A DNA stretch of 64,000 bases from the NCBI GenBank assembly GCA_002328415.1, contig DCXL01000003.1:211994-275993 (forward strand), written 5' to 3'. How positions within the stretch are numbered: position 1 is the stretch's first letter; each line of letters opens with the position of its first letter. This document shows, in pieces, positions 1 through 8,758 of the stretch. Source of the DNA: Micavibrio sp. UBA2137 (GTDB taxonomy: Bacteria > Pseudomonadota > Alphaproteobacteria > Micavibrionales > Micavibrionaceae). Position numbers and translations under genes: made by a program. The notes beneath the pieces are model-generated. The model was given only the letters and a program-made list of their open reading frames with translations, was not told where the DNA came from and searched no databases.

Positions 1-83
1 ATAACTGTTCGGCCATTACCCGTTTGAAAGGCAAAGATATAGTTATCCTGAAAGGCTTTAATAAGCGTGATGTTCAAAGACAT
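1..83 (-). CDS. gloB: Hydroxyacylglutathione hydrolase (glyoxalase II), N-terminal fragment
   Basis: Reading the minus strand from the ATG at 81-83 gives 27 open codons that run off the window edge. The peptide begins MSLNITLIKAFQDNYIFAF, which matches the start of glyoxalase II (hydrophobic strand, then the DNYI motif). The enzyme hydrolyses S-lactoylglutathione to lactate and glutathione. The metal-binding HxHxDH motif lies outside the window and cannot be checked. The gene starts only 2 bases after the stop codon of the upstream methyltransferase on the same strand, so it is probably the last gene of that operon. The short visible part limits certainty. Confidence 0.72.
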   Translation of the reverse strand, partial: MSLNITLIKAFQDNYIFAFQTGNGRTV

Positions 84-85
84 GG

Positions 86-949
86 TTAAGAGAGCGCCTC
101 AGTCATAGAATTTTGAGCTGTCCCCGGGCGCAATGGCTTTTGCTGATTTTGATGGGGCGTCCAGCCAGAGAGAAATAAAATATTTGTAGTAACCTTGTAA
201 TGTCCGTTTTCATCCAGAAAGCGGTCTTTGTAAATATCCTCAACGCGGACGAAGAGATCACGACCGACATAGGCACGGCTGCGCTGGGTAAGGGTGTTGC
301 CGCCACCTGCGGCGCGAATATCCTGAAAGAGCGTTTTCAGGGCACGATAGGATAAATCTGGCCCATCCATATCGACGACTGGCATTGTGAAGTGGGCACG
401 CTGCAAACATGCCCCTGCATCCTGTCGGTTCATCAAAGGAAGTGTGCGTGGGCTTTGTCCACCTTTGATATCAATTTCGGCCTGTGCCATAGCAATGGCC
501 AACTCCTGGAAGCTTTGCTCACCTGGGTAGGCGCCCATGAAAAGACCGTCAGCTTTCAGCGCGTAATGCATTTGATGGAGGTAGCCAACTGGATCGTTTA
601 AACGTTGCATTTCAAACAGGCTAATCACCAAATCAAAGCTTTTTGCTTTAAGAGGAAGCAATTCAGAGGTGCAGATAATGTCACATGACTGACTGCTTCC
701 CAAATGTATGAAGCTACCAATTTGAGGTACGTAGAGTAGTGCTTTATCAAAAAAATCACCATGGATAAGTACCGATTTAAAATCACGCTTAATCAGAGCA
801 AGACGGTCCAAGATGTCTTTAAGTGCCCAATCAATCAGGAAATGCGATGACGCGTTTTGTTTATCGGCACGTTGTTTGCGCATTTGGATAAAGCGCGTGT
901 CAAACAAGCTGTCATCTTGAGGTGCTGTATTTTCGGCTGTCTTTTGCAT
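86..949 (-). CDS. SAM-dependent methyltransferase, NDUFAF5/BioC-like
   Basis: About 287 residues. The N-terminal part has the DTRFIQMRKQRADK segment and the central part a class I methyltransferase core (FDLVISLFEMQRLNDPVGYL), although the glycine-rich SAM loop is poorly conserved. The C-terminal end, with LFLSGWTPHQNQQKPLRPG, is typical of alphaproteobacterial relatives of NDUFAF5, the complex I assembly factor. A role in modifying a respiratory complex I subunit is inferred from family membership only. I chose the ATG at 949 because GGTGAG lies about 7 bases upstream; a GTG at 961 would overlap the preceding gene by 4 bases (GTGA) and is also possible. It sits between a large methyltransferase gene and gloB on the same strand. 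Confidence 0.8.
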   Translation of the reverse strand: MQKTAENTAPQDDSLFDTRFIQMRKQRADKQNASSHFLIDWALKDILDRLALIKRDFKSVLIHGDFFDKALLYVPQIGSFIHLGSSQSCDIICTSELLPLKAKSFDLVISLFEMQRLNDPVGYLHQMHYALKADGLFMGAYPGEQSFQELAIAMAQAEIDIKGGQSPRTLPLMNRQDAGACLQRAHFTMPVVDMDGPDLSYRALKTLFQDIRAAGGGNTLTQRSRAYVGRDLFVRVEDIYKDRFLDENGHYKVTTNILFLSGWTPHQNQQKPLRPGTAQNSMTEALS

Positions 950-957
950 GGGGTGTC

Positions 958-3600
958 TCACCCAACGGATGGGTTATTTCTATAATAGGATTCAGATGGA
1001 CCATCTGTTTCGGCCTCGCCCTGAGACGGCCTGTCGTCTTTTTCACTAGGTGCGTTTTCCTCTTGTGAGGTTTCGGCCTGTACTTCTGAGGTATTGGCAG
1101 GCATGTTTGAAAAATCAGATGAAGACGCAAAATTGGGATCGTAGGAACTGATAACTTTAGGGAACTGTAATCCCGCTGCAAGCTCGGTCGTTGGTTTGGA
1201 CGCAAGCGCAAGTTCACTATCCATTGCCGCTGTTTGAAGGCAACGCGAGGCCTTTGCCAAGAAGCTTTCAAGACAGTCAATCAGAGCGCAGATGTTCCAG
1301 ATTTTTGCAAGTGGTGTAAAGCTAGTCAGCATACTACTTTTATATTTATTGACGCCTTTGTTGTGAGCAATAGCGAATGGAAATACCTTTTGTGGGGTCA
1401 TTCCTACATGCTGATAGAAAGGCTCGCCCATTGTTCCAACAAATTTGAGGTCTGTTTGAAAATACTGCGCAATATAGCGTTTGGCAGAGTCCATATTATC
1501 TATATGCGCAGGCAAGGGAACGGTCGGCAAATTGATAAATTTACCATTCCCTTTGAATCGTTCAGGAACGGGTGCATAGTCAACTTGTAAGCCAACAAGG
1601 ACTTCACCACTTAAGTTACGAGTCATGGGCATGATAATAGCTACATTTTGTGTAGTTTCCTCATGGACAAAGAAATCCTGTGCGCGCGAGGAGAGATCAG
1701 TCATCCCGCCACCGCCATCTTCATGGCCTTCTTCAAGAAACACAGATTGTAAGAGCTTCAGATTACCAGCCTGATGTTTAACGGGCGCAAACATCTTTTT
1801 GTCTTCGGCAACATCACGCATAAGGTCGCCGACATTAAGCTTTTCCTTAACATCCATTTCTGTGAGCGCAATGGGCATCTCGCTCCAGCTTTCATTTCTG
1901 AGATTAAGGAAGTTGTAGAGAATAAGGATTTGAGATTCCAAACGCCCTGATGGCAGTAACCCCACTGCAATGGCGTTTAGAATGGATTGTGCATCATATT
2001 CGCGTAAGTTTCCGGTTGTCAGGAAAGGATAACCCTCTGGAGGCTCATATTTTGTTTTAATCAGTTCAATTGATTTTGGGTTGCTGTCCTTAACACAGAC
2101 ATAGCGTGTCGAGAAACGCTCATCAATTGTTTTGGGATCAGGATAGGTTGATGGCCCATCACGCAAAATCGCACCGTTTTCAACATCCAGATCAATGAGC
2201 TTTTTCACGAAGCTTTTAATCGCAGGCGGTTTGGCCATACGGTATGGTGCGAGTGTTTCACTATTAACGGCAAGGGCTTCAATCATGTGCCCTGACCAGC
2301 TTCTCTTATCGATATTCGTACCATTTCTTGGGACGGTATTAACAAGTGAACGTGGAATAGATTCATGCAAATAGACTTTAAGACGATTATCTTCACTTAC
2401 GCGGTAGGGAAGAAGTTCGGTAATTTCCAAATGGCGCGTTGCGACGTCCAGAACTTCACCTGTTTTGATATCACGTACTGGATTGATCTTAATACTGCTT
2501 GGCGCATTTCTTGTTTGACGCCATTCCTGAAAGCGCACGGATGTTTTTTCAGGTACTTTTTGTCCAAGTAAGATATAGCTTGTCTCGGGGTGGCCCAAGG
2601 CAGTTCCGTCTTCCTTATACAAACGGAACTTGTTCTGCATTGTTTTCTTAACGGTATCATCATCCCAATGGCTAGCTGAATAAAACAGGCGCGCGCCAAG
2701 TGAGCGTAATTCACGTTGAAATTCACGATGCGTCGCAAATGTATATTCACGGCCTAAATCGCGTTCAATTTTCTCTCTATTATCTTTCCGTAGAATAAAT
2801 TCATAGGCCCATTTATAGGGTAAACGAAAAAGACGCGTATTGGGAAAACGTGGAGGGAGTTCCTCGACAAAGAAGCCACCAGTATGCAGGGAATCTCCAC
2901 TACGTGCGTGTTCGGAGAACCAGAGAAGAAGATCTGCTTCGGACATGTCTACAACCTCATAACCACCGGTCGGGTCATCCTTCATCTCAATCAAAACAAA
3001 TTCATTATCATTGGGAAGGGCATAGTCCCGGATAAAAATGTAACCACGCGGTTTGAGTGCGGTAAAATTCTTCTCAAGACTTTGGCGCACTTTCTGAATA
3101 TTAAATGCACCGTTTGAATAGATTTTGTGCAGGTAATATGAACTGACAATGGCATCGACAGAATTGGGTGTATCCAAGATATCCGTATCTTTAGCATGGA
3201 CATAGGTTAGGTTTTCACGGCCAAATTCTGCGTTCAAAGCGTCAATATCATCTTTGTCATCGGCAATGGCTGTAAAGCGCCATTCGGGTTTGAGTGTTGC
3301 CATGACATGTGCGATTTTTCCATCCCCACATCCCACATCAACCACATGTGCTTCATCATCAAGCAAAAGGTGAGAAAGCGTGAACCACCCGTCTTTCATG
3401 GTGGATTTAGATACTTTTTGAAGGAGTTCGGCACGTGCGACGCGTTGTTCAGGTGTGACCGTATCGACGAGCATATCATTGGCAGATTTGCGTTCGAGCT
3501 CTTTCAGCTGTTCTGCGCGCTCAGACGTGGCTTTGTCAGTGTCAGCGTGTGATCCGCCGCTCACCATGAAATGCCCATCTTTTAAATTTTTCATTGCCAT
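958..3600 (-). CDS. Large protein with N-terminal methyltransferase domain and uncharacterised C-terminal half
   Basis: About 880 residues from the ATG at 3600; a TTG at 3642 would add 14 residues, and neither start has a clear ribosome binding site. Around residues 75-180 lies a class I SAM-dependent methyltransferase fold with motif I VVDVGCGDGKI and a later IFIRDYALP strand. The C-terminal half, from about residue 370, is not a recognised methyltransferase. It has a stretch near residues 640-750 (NVAIIMPMTRNLSGEVLVGLQ, then a helix-rich segment) whose strand-helix pattern resembles a degenerate Nudix fold; this is inference. The last 80 residues are low-complexity and acidic. The substrate is unknown. 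It precedes the NDUFAF5-like gene and is probably co-transcribed with it. Confidence 0.75.
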   Translation of the reverse strand: MAMKNLKDGHFMVSGGSHADTDKATSERAEQLKELERKSANDMLVDTVTPEQRVARAELLQKVSKSTMKDGWFTLSHLLLDDEAHVVDVGCGDGKIAHVMATLKPEWRFTAIADDKDDIDALNAEFGRENLTYVHAKDTDILDTPNSVDAIVSSYYLHKIYSNGAFNIQKVRQSLEKNFTALKPRGYIFIRDYALPNDNEFVLIEMKDDPTGGYEVVDMSEADLLLWFSEHARSGDSLHTGGFFVEELPPRFPNTRLFRLPYKWAYEFILRKDNREKIERDLGREYTFATHREFQRELRSLGARLFYSASHWDDDTVKKTMQNKFRLYKEDGTALGHPETSYILLGQKVPEKTSVRFQEWRQTRNAPSSIKINPVRDIKTGEVLDVATRHLEITELLPYRVSEDNRLKVYLHESIPRSLVNTVPRNGTNIDKRSWSGHMIEALAVNSETLAPYRMAKPPAIKSFVKKLIDLDVENGAILRDGPSTYPDPKTIDERFSTRYVCVKDSNPKSIELIKTKYEPPEGYPFLTTGNLREYDAQSILNAIAVGLLPSGRLESQILILYNFLNLRNESWSEMPIALTEMDVKEKLNVGDLMRDVAEDKKMFAPVKHQAGNLKLLQSVFLEEGHEDGGGGMTDLSSRAQDFFVHEETTQNVAIIMPMTRNLSGEVLVGLQVDYAPVPERFKGNGKFINLPTVPLPAHIDNMDSAKRYIAQYFQTDLKFVGTMGEPFYQHVGMTPQKVFPFAIAHNKGVNKYKSSMLTSFTPLAKIWNICALIDCLESFLAKASRCLQTAAMDSELALASKPTTELAAGLQFPKVISSYDPNFASSSDFSNMPANTSEVQAETSQEENAPSEKDDRPSQGEAETDGPSESYYRNNPSVG

Positions 3601-3705
3601 TGAAATACCGCGTAAATTACGCTTATGCTCATCCCTGTTCAACTGGAAACGTGAAGCTATAACATTATTATGAAAAAATCAAGGTTTTTAAGGGTGTAAA
3701 ACGGC

Positions 3706-4455
3706 ATGATACACAACAGTTTCAAGGCCGCTTTTAATCTCATTTTGCCCTATCGTTGTCTTGTGACGGGTGAAATCCTCTCTGATTCCTCGGGATTATC
3801 TCCGCAGGCCTGGTCTGAATTGACATTTATTGCCAATAAACAGGGGGCTGTATGCCGCACATGTGGGTGCCCTTTTTCAGTAATTGAGAAGGCCGATTAT
3901 GATGAAACGCACATATCGTGTGTTTCTTGCATGGACAATCCCCCACACTTTAAAAAAGCAGCGGCCGCGCTTATTTATAACGACCATTCGCGTCCCCTTA
4001 TTCTGGGGTTCAAGCATGGTGATAAAATTTTTATGAGTGGAACATTTGCAATCTGGATGATGAGCGCTGGCGCTGAAATATTGAAGGAGACAGATGTGCT
4101 TGTGCCGGTGCCACTTCACTGGCGACGCCTCATTAAACGTCGCTATAATCAATCAGCACTTTTGGCAGATGCGTTGGGTAAGAAGACAAATCTTCCAGTT
4201 TCAAAACTGGCTCTCAAACGCGCGCGTGCCACACCAACACAAGGGCATTTATCGGCCAAGGATCGACGTAAAAATGTGAAGCAGGCATTTACTGTGTCCA
4301 AGGGCCACAAACAGGATATTTTAGGTAAAAATATTTGCTTGATTGATGATGTGTTGACCTCAGGGTCCACAGTGAATGAATGTGCGCGCACACTTTTGGA
4401 CGCAGGTGCAAAGTCAGTGTCAGTGCTATGTCTGGCAAGGGTCGCCGATATTTAG
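3706..4455 (+). CDS. comF: ComF family protein (phosphoribosyltransferase-like, DNA uptake related)
   Basis: 249 residues. The N-terminal region carries a zinc-ribbon-like pair, CRTCGC near residue 47 and CVSC near residue 66. The C-terminal region has the PRPP-binding motif ICLIDDVLTSGSTVNEC near residue 210, characteristic of type I phosphoribosyltransferase folds. ComF proteins are linked to DNA uptake in competent bacteria, but their reaction is not firmly established. The gene is divergent from the methyltransferase operon. Its stop codon (4453-4455) overlaps the stop codon of the convergent monooxygenase gene. Confidence 0.9.
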   Translation: MIHNSFKAAFNLILPYRCLVTGEILSDSSGLSPQAWSELTFIANKQGAVCRTCGCPFSVIEKADYDETHISCVSCMDNPPHFKKAAAALIYNDHSRPLILGFKHGDKIFMSGTFAIWMMSAGAEILKETDVLVPVPLHWRRLIKRRYNQSALLADALGKKTNLPVSKLALKRARATPTQGHLSAKDRRKNVKQAFTVSKGHKQDILGKNICLIDDVLTSGSTVNECARTLLDAGAKSVSVLCLARVADI

Positions 4456-5663
4456 GCTGCGCCTGTATACCCTGTTTGCATGGCAAGCTTTCTCAAGAAA
4501 CGGCTGTCTTTAAGTGCGCTCATGGCGCCAGCACGAAGCGCCTTGACAAGATCGGAGTGTGTGGAGACGGCCTGTCCGAAATTGTTTACGATATTAAAGC
4601 GTCGATGAATATCCGAAAGACGCTTATCCTCATAGGTTTTCAGGAGTGTTTCTGACCCAATATCAAGTCCTGTTTGTGCATAATTTTTGATTGAAGAGAC
4701 GAGCACCTCAATGTCACGTAAAGACGTGTTAAGTCCTTGCGCGCCAACGGGGGAATAGGCGTGTGCGGCCTCGGCAATAAGTGCGCATCTGGGTGCGACG
4801 AGTTTTTCTGCAACCATCCCGCGTAGTGGAACAGATGTTGGACCTTCGATAAGCTCAATGCGCCCCAGAATATTGCGTGAATTCGTTTGCAAGCGTGTCA
4901 CAAAATCTTCACGCGTTAAACGCATTGTTTTGTCAGCGTTTTCGTGACGCTCCAGCCAAACAAGAGAGCAGGTATTGTCAGCCAGTGGAACAAGCGTAAA
5001 CGGGCCATCCTTGTAGTATGTCTCTGTTGAAATATTGTGATGGGGTTTTGTGTGTTTTAGGCGACAAGTATGTGCTGTTTGGCCGTAATCAAAGGGTTTT
5101 GCCTCAATTTGTGCAACTTTGCGAATACGTGAGTTATAGCCATCTGCCCCAATCAAAAGGCGTGCACGAGATATCTGCCCGCTGTCATGTTGAATATCAA
5201 GCAAGGCCGGTGTTGTTTTAAAATCGGCAAGCATATCCCCAAAAAAGCAAGTGAGATTGGGGTGTCTGAGCGCGCGTTTGAGCAGGGCGCCGCGGAAAAC
5301 ATCATTGGGAATGTTCAGTGCAAAGGCATGCGTGTCCAGCTCTTGCGCATCAAATGTAATATCCTTTGGCGGTTTTGTGCCTGCCATGTCAACAATATGC
5401 ATTTTTTCAAGCCAGGAGCATTCGTCCATAATATCTGGCAGCACACCTGTTGCCTCCAATGTAGGCAAGAGGGAGGTCATAATCGCACATGTGCGCGTAC
5501 CAATCGTTTGCGGGAACGAGGTGTCTTCTACGGGGTCGATAATCACAACAGAAAGCCCAATATTGGCCAGATTAAGTGCTAGCGTAAGGCCTGCAATGCC
5601 TGCCCCTGAGATAAAAATATCAAAAACTGGGGGCGTTTTTGTGTTTAAGTCTTTAACTGTCAT
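4452..5663 (-). CDS. UbiH/UbiF/COQ6-family FAD-dependent monooxygenase
   Basis: 403 residues. The N-terminal Rossmann motif GAGIAGLTLALNLA binds the ADP part of FAD, and the mid-protein motif LLIGADGYNSRIRK matches the family DG motif. The third family motif (normally GDAAHxxxPxxGQGLN) reads AEAAHAYSPVGAQGLN, so the usual GD pair is replaced by AE. The family hydroxylates the ring of ubiquinone precursors; membership in ubiquinone biosynthesis is likely, but which position is hydroxylated cannot be told. The gene is convergent with comF, with a 4-base tail overlap, and divergent from grxC. Confidence 0.85.
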   Translation of the reverse strand: MTVKDLNTKTPPVFDIFISGAGIAGLTLALNLANIGLSVVIIDPVEDTSFPQTIGTRTCAIMTSLLPTLEATGVLPDIMDECSWLEKMHIVDMAGTKPPKDITFDAQELDTHAFALNIPNDVFRGALLKRALRHPNLTCFFGDMLADFKTTPALLDIQHDSGQISRARLLIGADGYNSRIRKVAQIEAKPFDYGQTAHTCRLKHTKPHHNISTETYYKDGPFTLVPLADNTCSLVWLERHENADKTMRLTREDFVTRLQTNSRNILGRIELIEGPTSVPLRGMVAEKLVAPRCALIAEAAHAYSPVGAQGLNTSLRDIEVLVSSIKNYAQTGLDIGSETLLKTYEDKRLSDIHRRFNIVNNFGQAVSTHSDLVKALRAGAMSALKDSRFLRKLAMQTGYTGAA

Positions 5664-5710
5664 GATAGTGAGTTATATGTGATAAGAGACACAAAAGAAA
5701 AGGAGTTTTC

Positions 5711-5968
5711 ATGGCAAAAGTCGAAATTTACACATGGTCAACCTGCCCCTATTGCCGTCGTGCAAAGGAATTACTGAACAGTAAGGGCGTAGATTACAAA
5801 GAGTATGACATTACTGGGGATGAGGCCGCACGCGCTAAAATGGTTGAGCGCACAGGTGGCCCAAAATCAGTGCCACAAATCTTTATCGACAACAAACATG
5901 TCGGCGGATGTGATGATATTCATGCTCTTGATGATCAAGGCAAATTAGACACGCTTTTGGCCGCTTAA
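5711..5968 (+). CDS. grxC: Glutaredoxin 3
   Basis: 85 residues, the full length of a bacterial dithiol glutaredoxin. The active site CPYC is at residues 11-14 (TWSTCPYCRRAKELL). The cis-proline loop KSVPQIFID and the C-terminal GGCDD motif bind glutathione. It reduces disulfides and glutathione mixed disulfides in the cytoplasm. An AAGGAG ribosome binding site lies just upstream of the ATG. It is near comF, as in many alphaproteobacteria. Confidence 0.95.
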   Translation: MAKVEIYTWSTCPYCRRAKELLNSKGVDYKEYDITGDEAARAKMVERTGGPKSVPQIFIDNKHVGGCDDIHALDDQGKLDTLLAA

Positions 5969-5994
5969 TCACAGGCTAAATCGCAAAAAATGTT

Positions 5995-6062
5995 TCCGCC
6001 TTGCCTAAGCTCATGAATCTGGTTAAACCTATTGGTGTTAACCTTTTTATGACCAAGGCGGA
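5995..6062 (+). promoter_or_regulatory. Leader inverted repeat overlapping the ribosome binding site
   Basis: TCCGCCTTG at 5995-6003 is perfectly complementary to CAAGGCGGA at 6054-6062. Inside it, GGTTAA (6021-6026) pairs with TTAACC (6038-6043). The 3' arm contains the GGCGGAG that serves as ribosome binding site of the ATG at 6072. If the pairing forms in the mRNA it would hide that site. Function is inferred. Confidence 0.4.
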
Positions 6063-6071
6063 GACAAATAA

Positions 6072-7562
6072 ATGCCCCTTTCAATTCCCGAAAATTCAAT
6101 TTTTATCGGTGCTAAAACGCACGATACGAAGACACAGCTTTCCTTTGATTTAAAATATGCTAACCGTCACGGCCTGATTGCAGGTGCGACTGGAACAGGG
6201 AAAACAGTCACGCTTCAAATTATGGCAGAGGGTTTTTCCAATGCGGGCGTGCCCGTTTTTATGGCCGATGTGAAGGGAGACCTCTCAGGTTTGTGTCAAC
6301 CTTCTGAAAAACAGGATTTTCTTGTTAAACGTGCGGAAACAGTTGGGCTTGATCCTTACACACCAGAGGCGTTTCCCGTTGCCTTTTGGGACGTCTATGG
6401 TAAAAAGGGGCATCCTTTACGCACAACAGTGTCCGAAATAGGCCCGCTTCTTTTGGCACGTATGTTGGAGCTAAACGACACGCAAGAGGGTGTCTTGAAT
6501 ATTGCGTTCCGCATAGCCGATGAAGAAGGGCTTCTGCTTCTCGATTTGAAAGATTTGCGCTCCATGCTGATTTCCATGAGTGACCGCGCATCTGAAATTT
6601 CCAAGGAATATGGGATGGTCAGCAAGCAATCACTTGCTACCATTCAACGTGCGCTCATGCGCCTTGAGGATCAGGGCGCGGATAAGTTCTTTGGCGAGCC
6701 TGCGCTTCAGCTCGCAGACTTTATGCGTACTGATTTAGATGGCAAGGGGATGATTAATATTCTGTCCGCTGACCAGTTGATGAACGCACCACGCCTTTAC
6801 GCAAGTTTCTTGTTGTGGCTCTTGTCTGAATTGTTCGAGGAGTTACCCGAGACAGGCGACCCAACAAAACCTAAGCTAGTTTTCTTCTTTGATGAGGCGC
6901 ATTTGTTGTTCAATGATGCCCCCAAGGCCTTGATTGAAAAGGTCGAACAAGTTGTGCGTTTGATACGTTCTAAGGGTGTTGGTGTTTATTTCGTGACGCA
7001 AAACCCACAAGACATTCCCGAGACAGTTTTGGGGCAATTAGGAAACCGAGTGCAACATGCGCTCCGCGCCTTTACTCCAAAGCAACAAAAATTCATTAAG
7101 GATGCGGCAGAGACGTATCGCGAAAACCCTGAATTTGATGTTGAGGATGTGATTACAGAACTTGGCGTGGGTGAGGCGCTTGTTTCCACACTTGAGAGCA
7201 AAGGAACGCCGTCTATTGTTCAGCGTGCACTTATTCGTCCACCATCTGCAAAACTTGGTGTAGCAAGTGAATCAGCCAAACGCATGGCGATGCAGGCTGA
7301 TGGAATTGGTGCCAAATATAATGCCGTTGATGACCGTGAATCAGCCTATGAAATTTTGCAAAAACGTGCAGAGGAGGCCACTAAGCAAGCCGAACAAGCC
7401 CAAAAGGCCGCTGAAGAGGCAAAGCCTGCAAAGCGCGGGTCAAACCGTCAATCCATTGGCGAGGCCGCGATTAAATCCGTTGTCCGCTCCATGAGTTCAT
7501 CACTTGGGCGCACAATCGCACGTGAAATCTTACGCGGTGTCATGGGCGGCTTAAAACGCTAA
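6072..7562 (+). CDS. HerA-like/DUF853 (YjgR-type) ATPase
   Basis: 496 residues. Walker A is GATGTGKT near residue 38, and Walker B is KLVFFFDEAHLLF near residue 276. This is the helicase HerA-like (DUF853, YjgR) layout of the FtsK-HerA superfamily. A further conserved block, IRSKGVGVYFVTQNPQDIPETVLGQLGNRV, follows (seen around residues 300-330). The C-terminal 80 residues are charged, Ala/Lys/Glu-rich and probably a coiled coil, then basic. These proteins are predicted cytoplasmic nucleotide hydrolases of unknown precise role. The gene stands alone between grxC and adhC. Confidence 0.88.
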   Translation: MPLSIPENSIFIGAKTHDTKTQLSFDLKYANRHGLIAGATGTGKTVTLQIMAEGFSNAGVPVFMADVKGDLSGLCQPSEKQDFLVKRAETVGLDPYTPEAFPVAFWDVYGKKGHPLRTTVSEIGPLLLARMLELNDTQEGVLNIAFRIADEEGLLLLDLKDLRSMLISMSDRASEISKEYGMVSKQSLATIQRALMRLEDQGADKFFGEPALQLADFMRTDLDGKGMINILSADQLMNAPRLYASFLLWLLSELFEELPETGDPTKPKLVFFFDEAHLLFNDAPKALIEKVEQVVRLIRSKGVGVYFVTQNPQDIPETVLGQLGNRVQHALRAFTPKQQKFIKDAAETYRENPEFDVEDVITELGVGEALVSTLESKGTPSIVQRALIRPPSAKLGVASESAKRMAMQADGIGAKYNAVDDRESAYEILQKRAEEATKQAEQAQKAAEEAKPAKRGSNRQSIGEAAIKSVVRSMSSSLGRTIAREILRGVMGGLKR

Positions 7563-7651
7563 TTGAAACCACGTTCATTCACTATATATCAAAAATTAAC
7601 AGGCTACATTGTGGCCTTTGAAAACAATAAAATTCTGGGAGTTTTGAATAG

Positions 7652-8758
7652 ATGAAAACGCGTGCAGCAGTTGCCTATAAAGCAGGTGAGCCTCTTGTTA
7701 TTGAAACGGTTGACCTTGAGGGGCCAAAAGCAGGTGAAGTCCTTATTGAAAATATGGCAACAGGTGTATGTCATACAGATGCCTTTACATTGTCTGGCGA
7801 TGATCCCGAAGGGGCTTTTCCAGCTATCTTGGGTCATGAGGGTGCAGGCATTGTGCGCGAGGTTGGCGAAGGCATAACCTCTGTTGAGGTCGGGGACCAT
7901 ATTATTCCACTCTACACACCAGAATGTCGCACATGTGATTTTTGCCTTAACCCAAAAACAAATCTGTGCCAGTCCATTCGTGAAACACAAGGGAAGGGGC
8001 TTATGCCTGATGGTACCAGTCGTTTCTCGCTCAATGGCAAAGAGATTTTGCATTACATGGGAACCTCAACATTCTCTAACTTCTCGGTTTTACCTGAAAT
8101 TGCCGTTGCCAAAGTGCGCAAGGACGCGCCTTTTGAAAAAATCTGCTATATCGGTTGTGGTGTCACTACGGGCATTGGTGCCGTTGTCTTTGATGCAAAG
8201 GTTGAACCAGGCTCAACAGTCGCTGTCTTTGGCCTTGGTGGTATTGGACTGAATGTTATTCAGGGCGCGCGCATGGTGGGGGCATCGCGCATTATTGGCA
8301 TTGATATCAATCCGTCCAAGAAAGAGCTGGCTCAAAAATTTGGCATGACAGATTTTATTAATCCAAAAGAGGTTGATAACGTTGTTGAAGCTATCGTTGA
8401 ATTGACCAAGGGTGGCGTTGATTATTCCTTTGAATGTATTGGAAATGTTGATGTGATGCGCCAAGCCTTGGAATGTTGCCACAAGGGCTGGGGCGAAAGT
8501 GTGGTTATTGGTGTTGCAGGTGCGGGTAAAGAAATCTCAACCCGTCCGTTTCAACTGGTTACAGGGCGTGTTTGGCGCGGATCTGCCTTTGGTGGTGCGC
8601 GTGGGCGCACAGATGTTCCTAAAATCGTGGACTGGTATATGGATGGCAAAATTAACATTGACGATATGATTACGCACACCATGCCACTCGAAGACATTAA
8701 CAAGGCCTTTGACCTGATGCATCATGGTGAAAGCATTCGCAGCGTGGTGAAATTTTAA
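7652..8758 (+). CDS. adhC: S-(hydroxymethyl)glutathione dehydrogenase / class III alcohol dehydrogenase
   Basis: 368 residues, the usual length. Catalytic zinc ligands are in GVCHTDAFT and GHEGAGIV, and the structural zinc site is the four-cysteine lobe CRTCDFCLNPKTNLC near residues 90-104. The NAD-binding Rossmann motif is VFGLGGIGLN near residue 193. The enzyme oxidises S-hydroxymethylglutathione, formed from formaldehyde and glutathione, to S-formylglutathione, and also acts on S-nitrosoglutathione. The stop codon overlaps the next start (TAATG), so the two enzymes of the pathway are translationally coupled. A GGGAG site precedes the ATG. Confidence 0.96.
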   Translation: MKTRAAVAYKAGEPLVIETVDLEGPKAGEVLIENMATGVCHTDAFTLSGDDPEGAFPAILGHEGAGIVREVGEGITSVEVGDHIIPLYTPECRTCDFCLNPKTNLCQSIRETQGKGLMPDGTSRFSLNGKEILHYMGTSTFSNFSVLPEIAVAKVRKDAPFEKICYIGCGVTTGIGAVVFDAKVEPGSTVAVFGLGGIGLNVIQGARMVGASRIIGIDINPSKKELAQKFGMTDFINPKEVDNVVEAIVELTKGGVDYSFECIGNVDVMRQALECCHKGWGESVVIGVAGAGKEISTRPFQLVTGRVWRGSAFGGARGRTDVPKIVDWYMDGKINIDDMITHTMPLEDINKAFDLMHHGESIRSVVKF

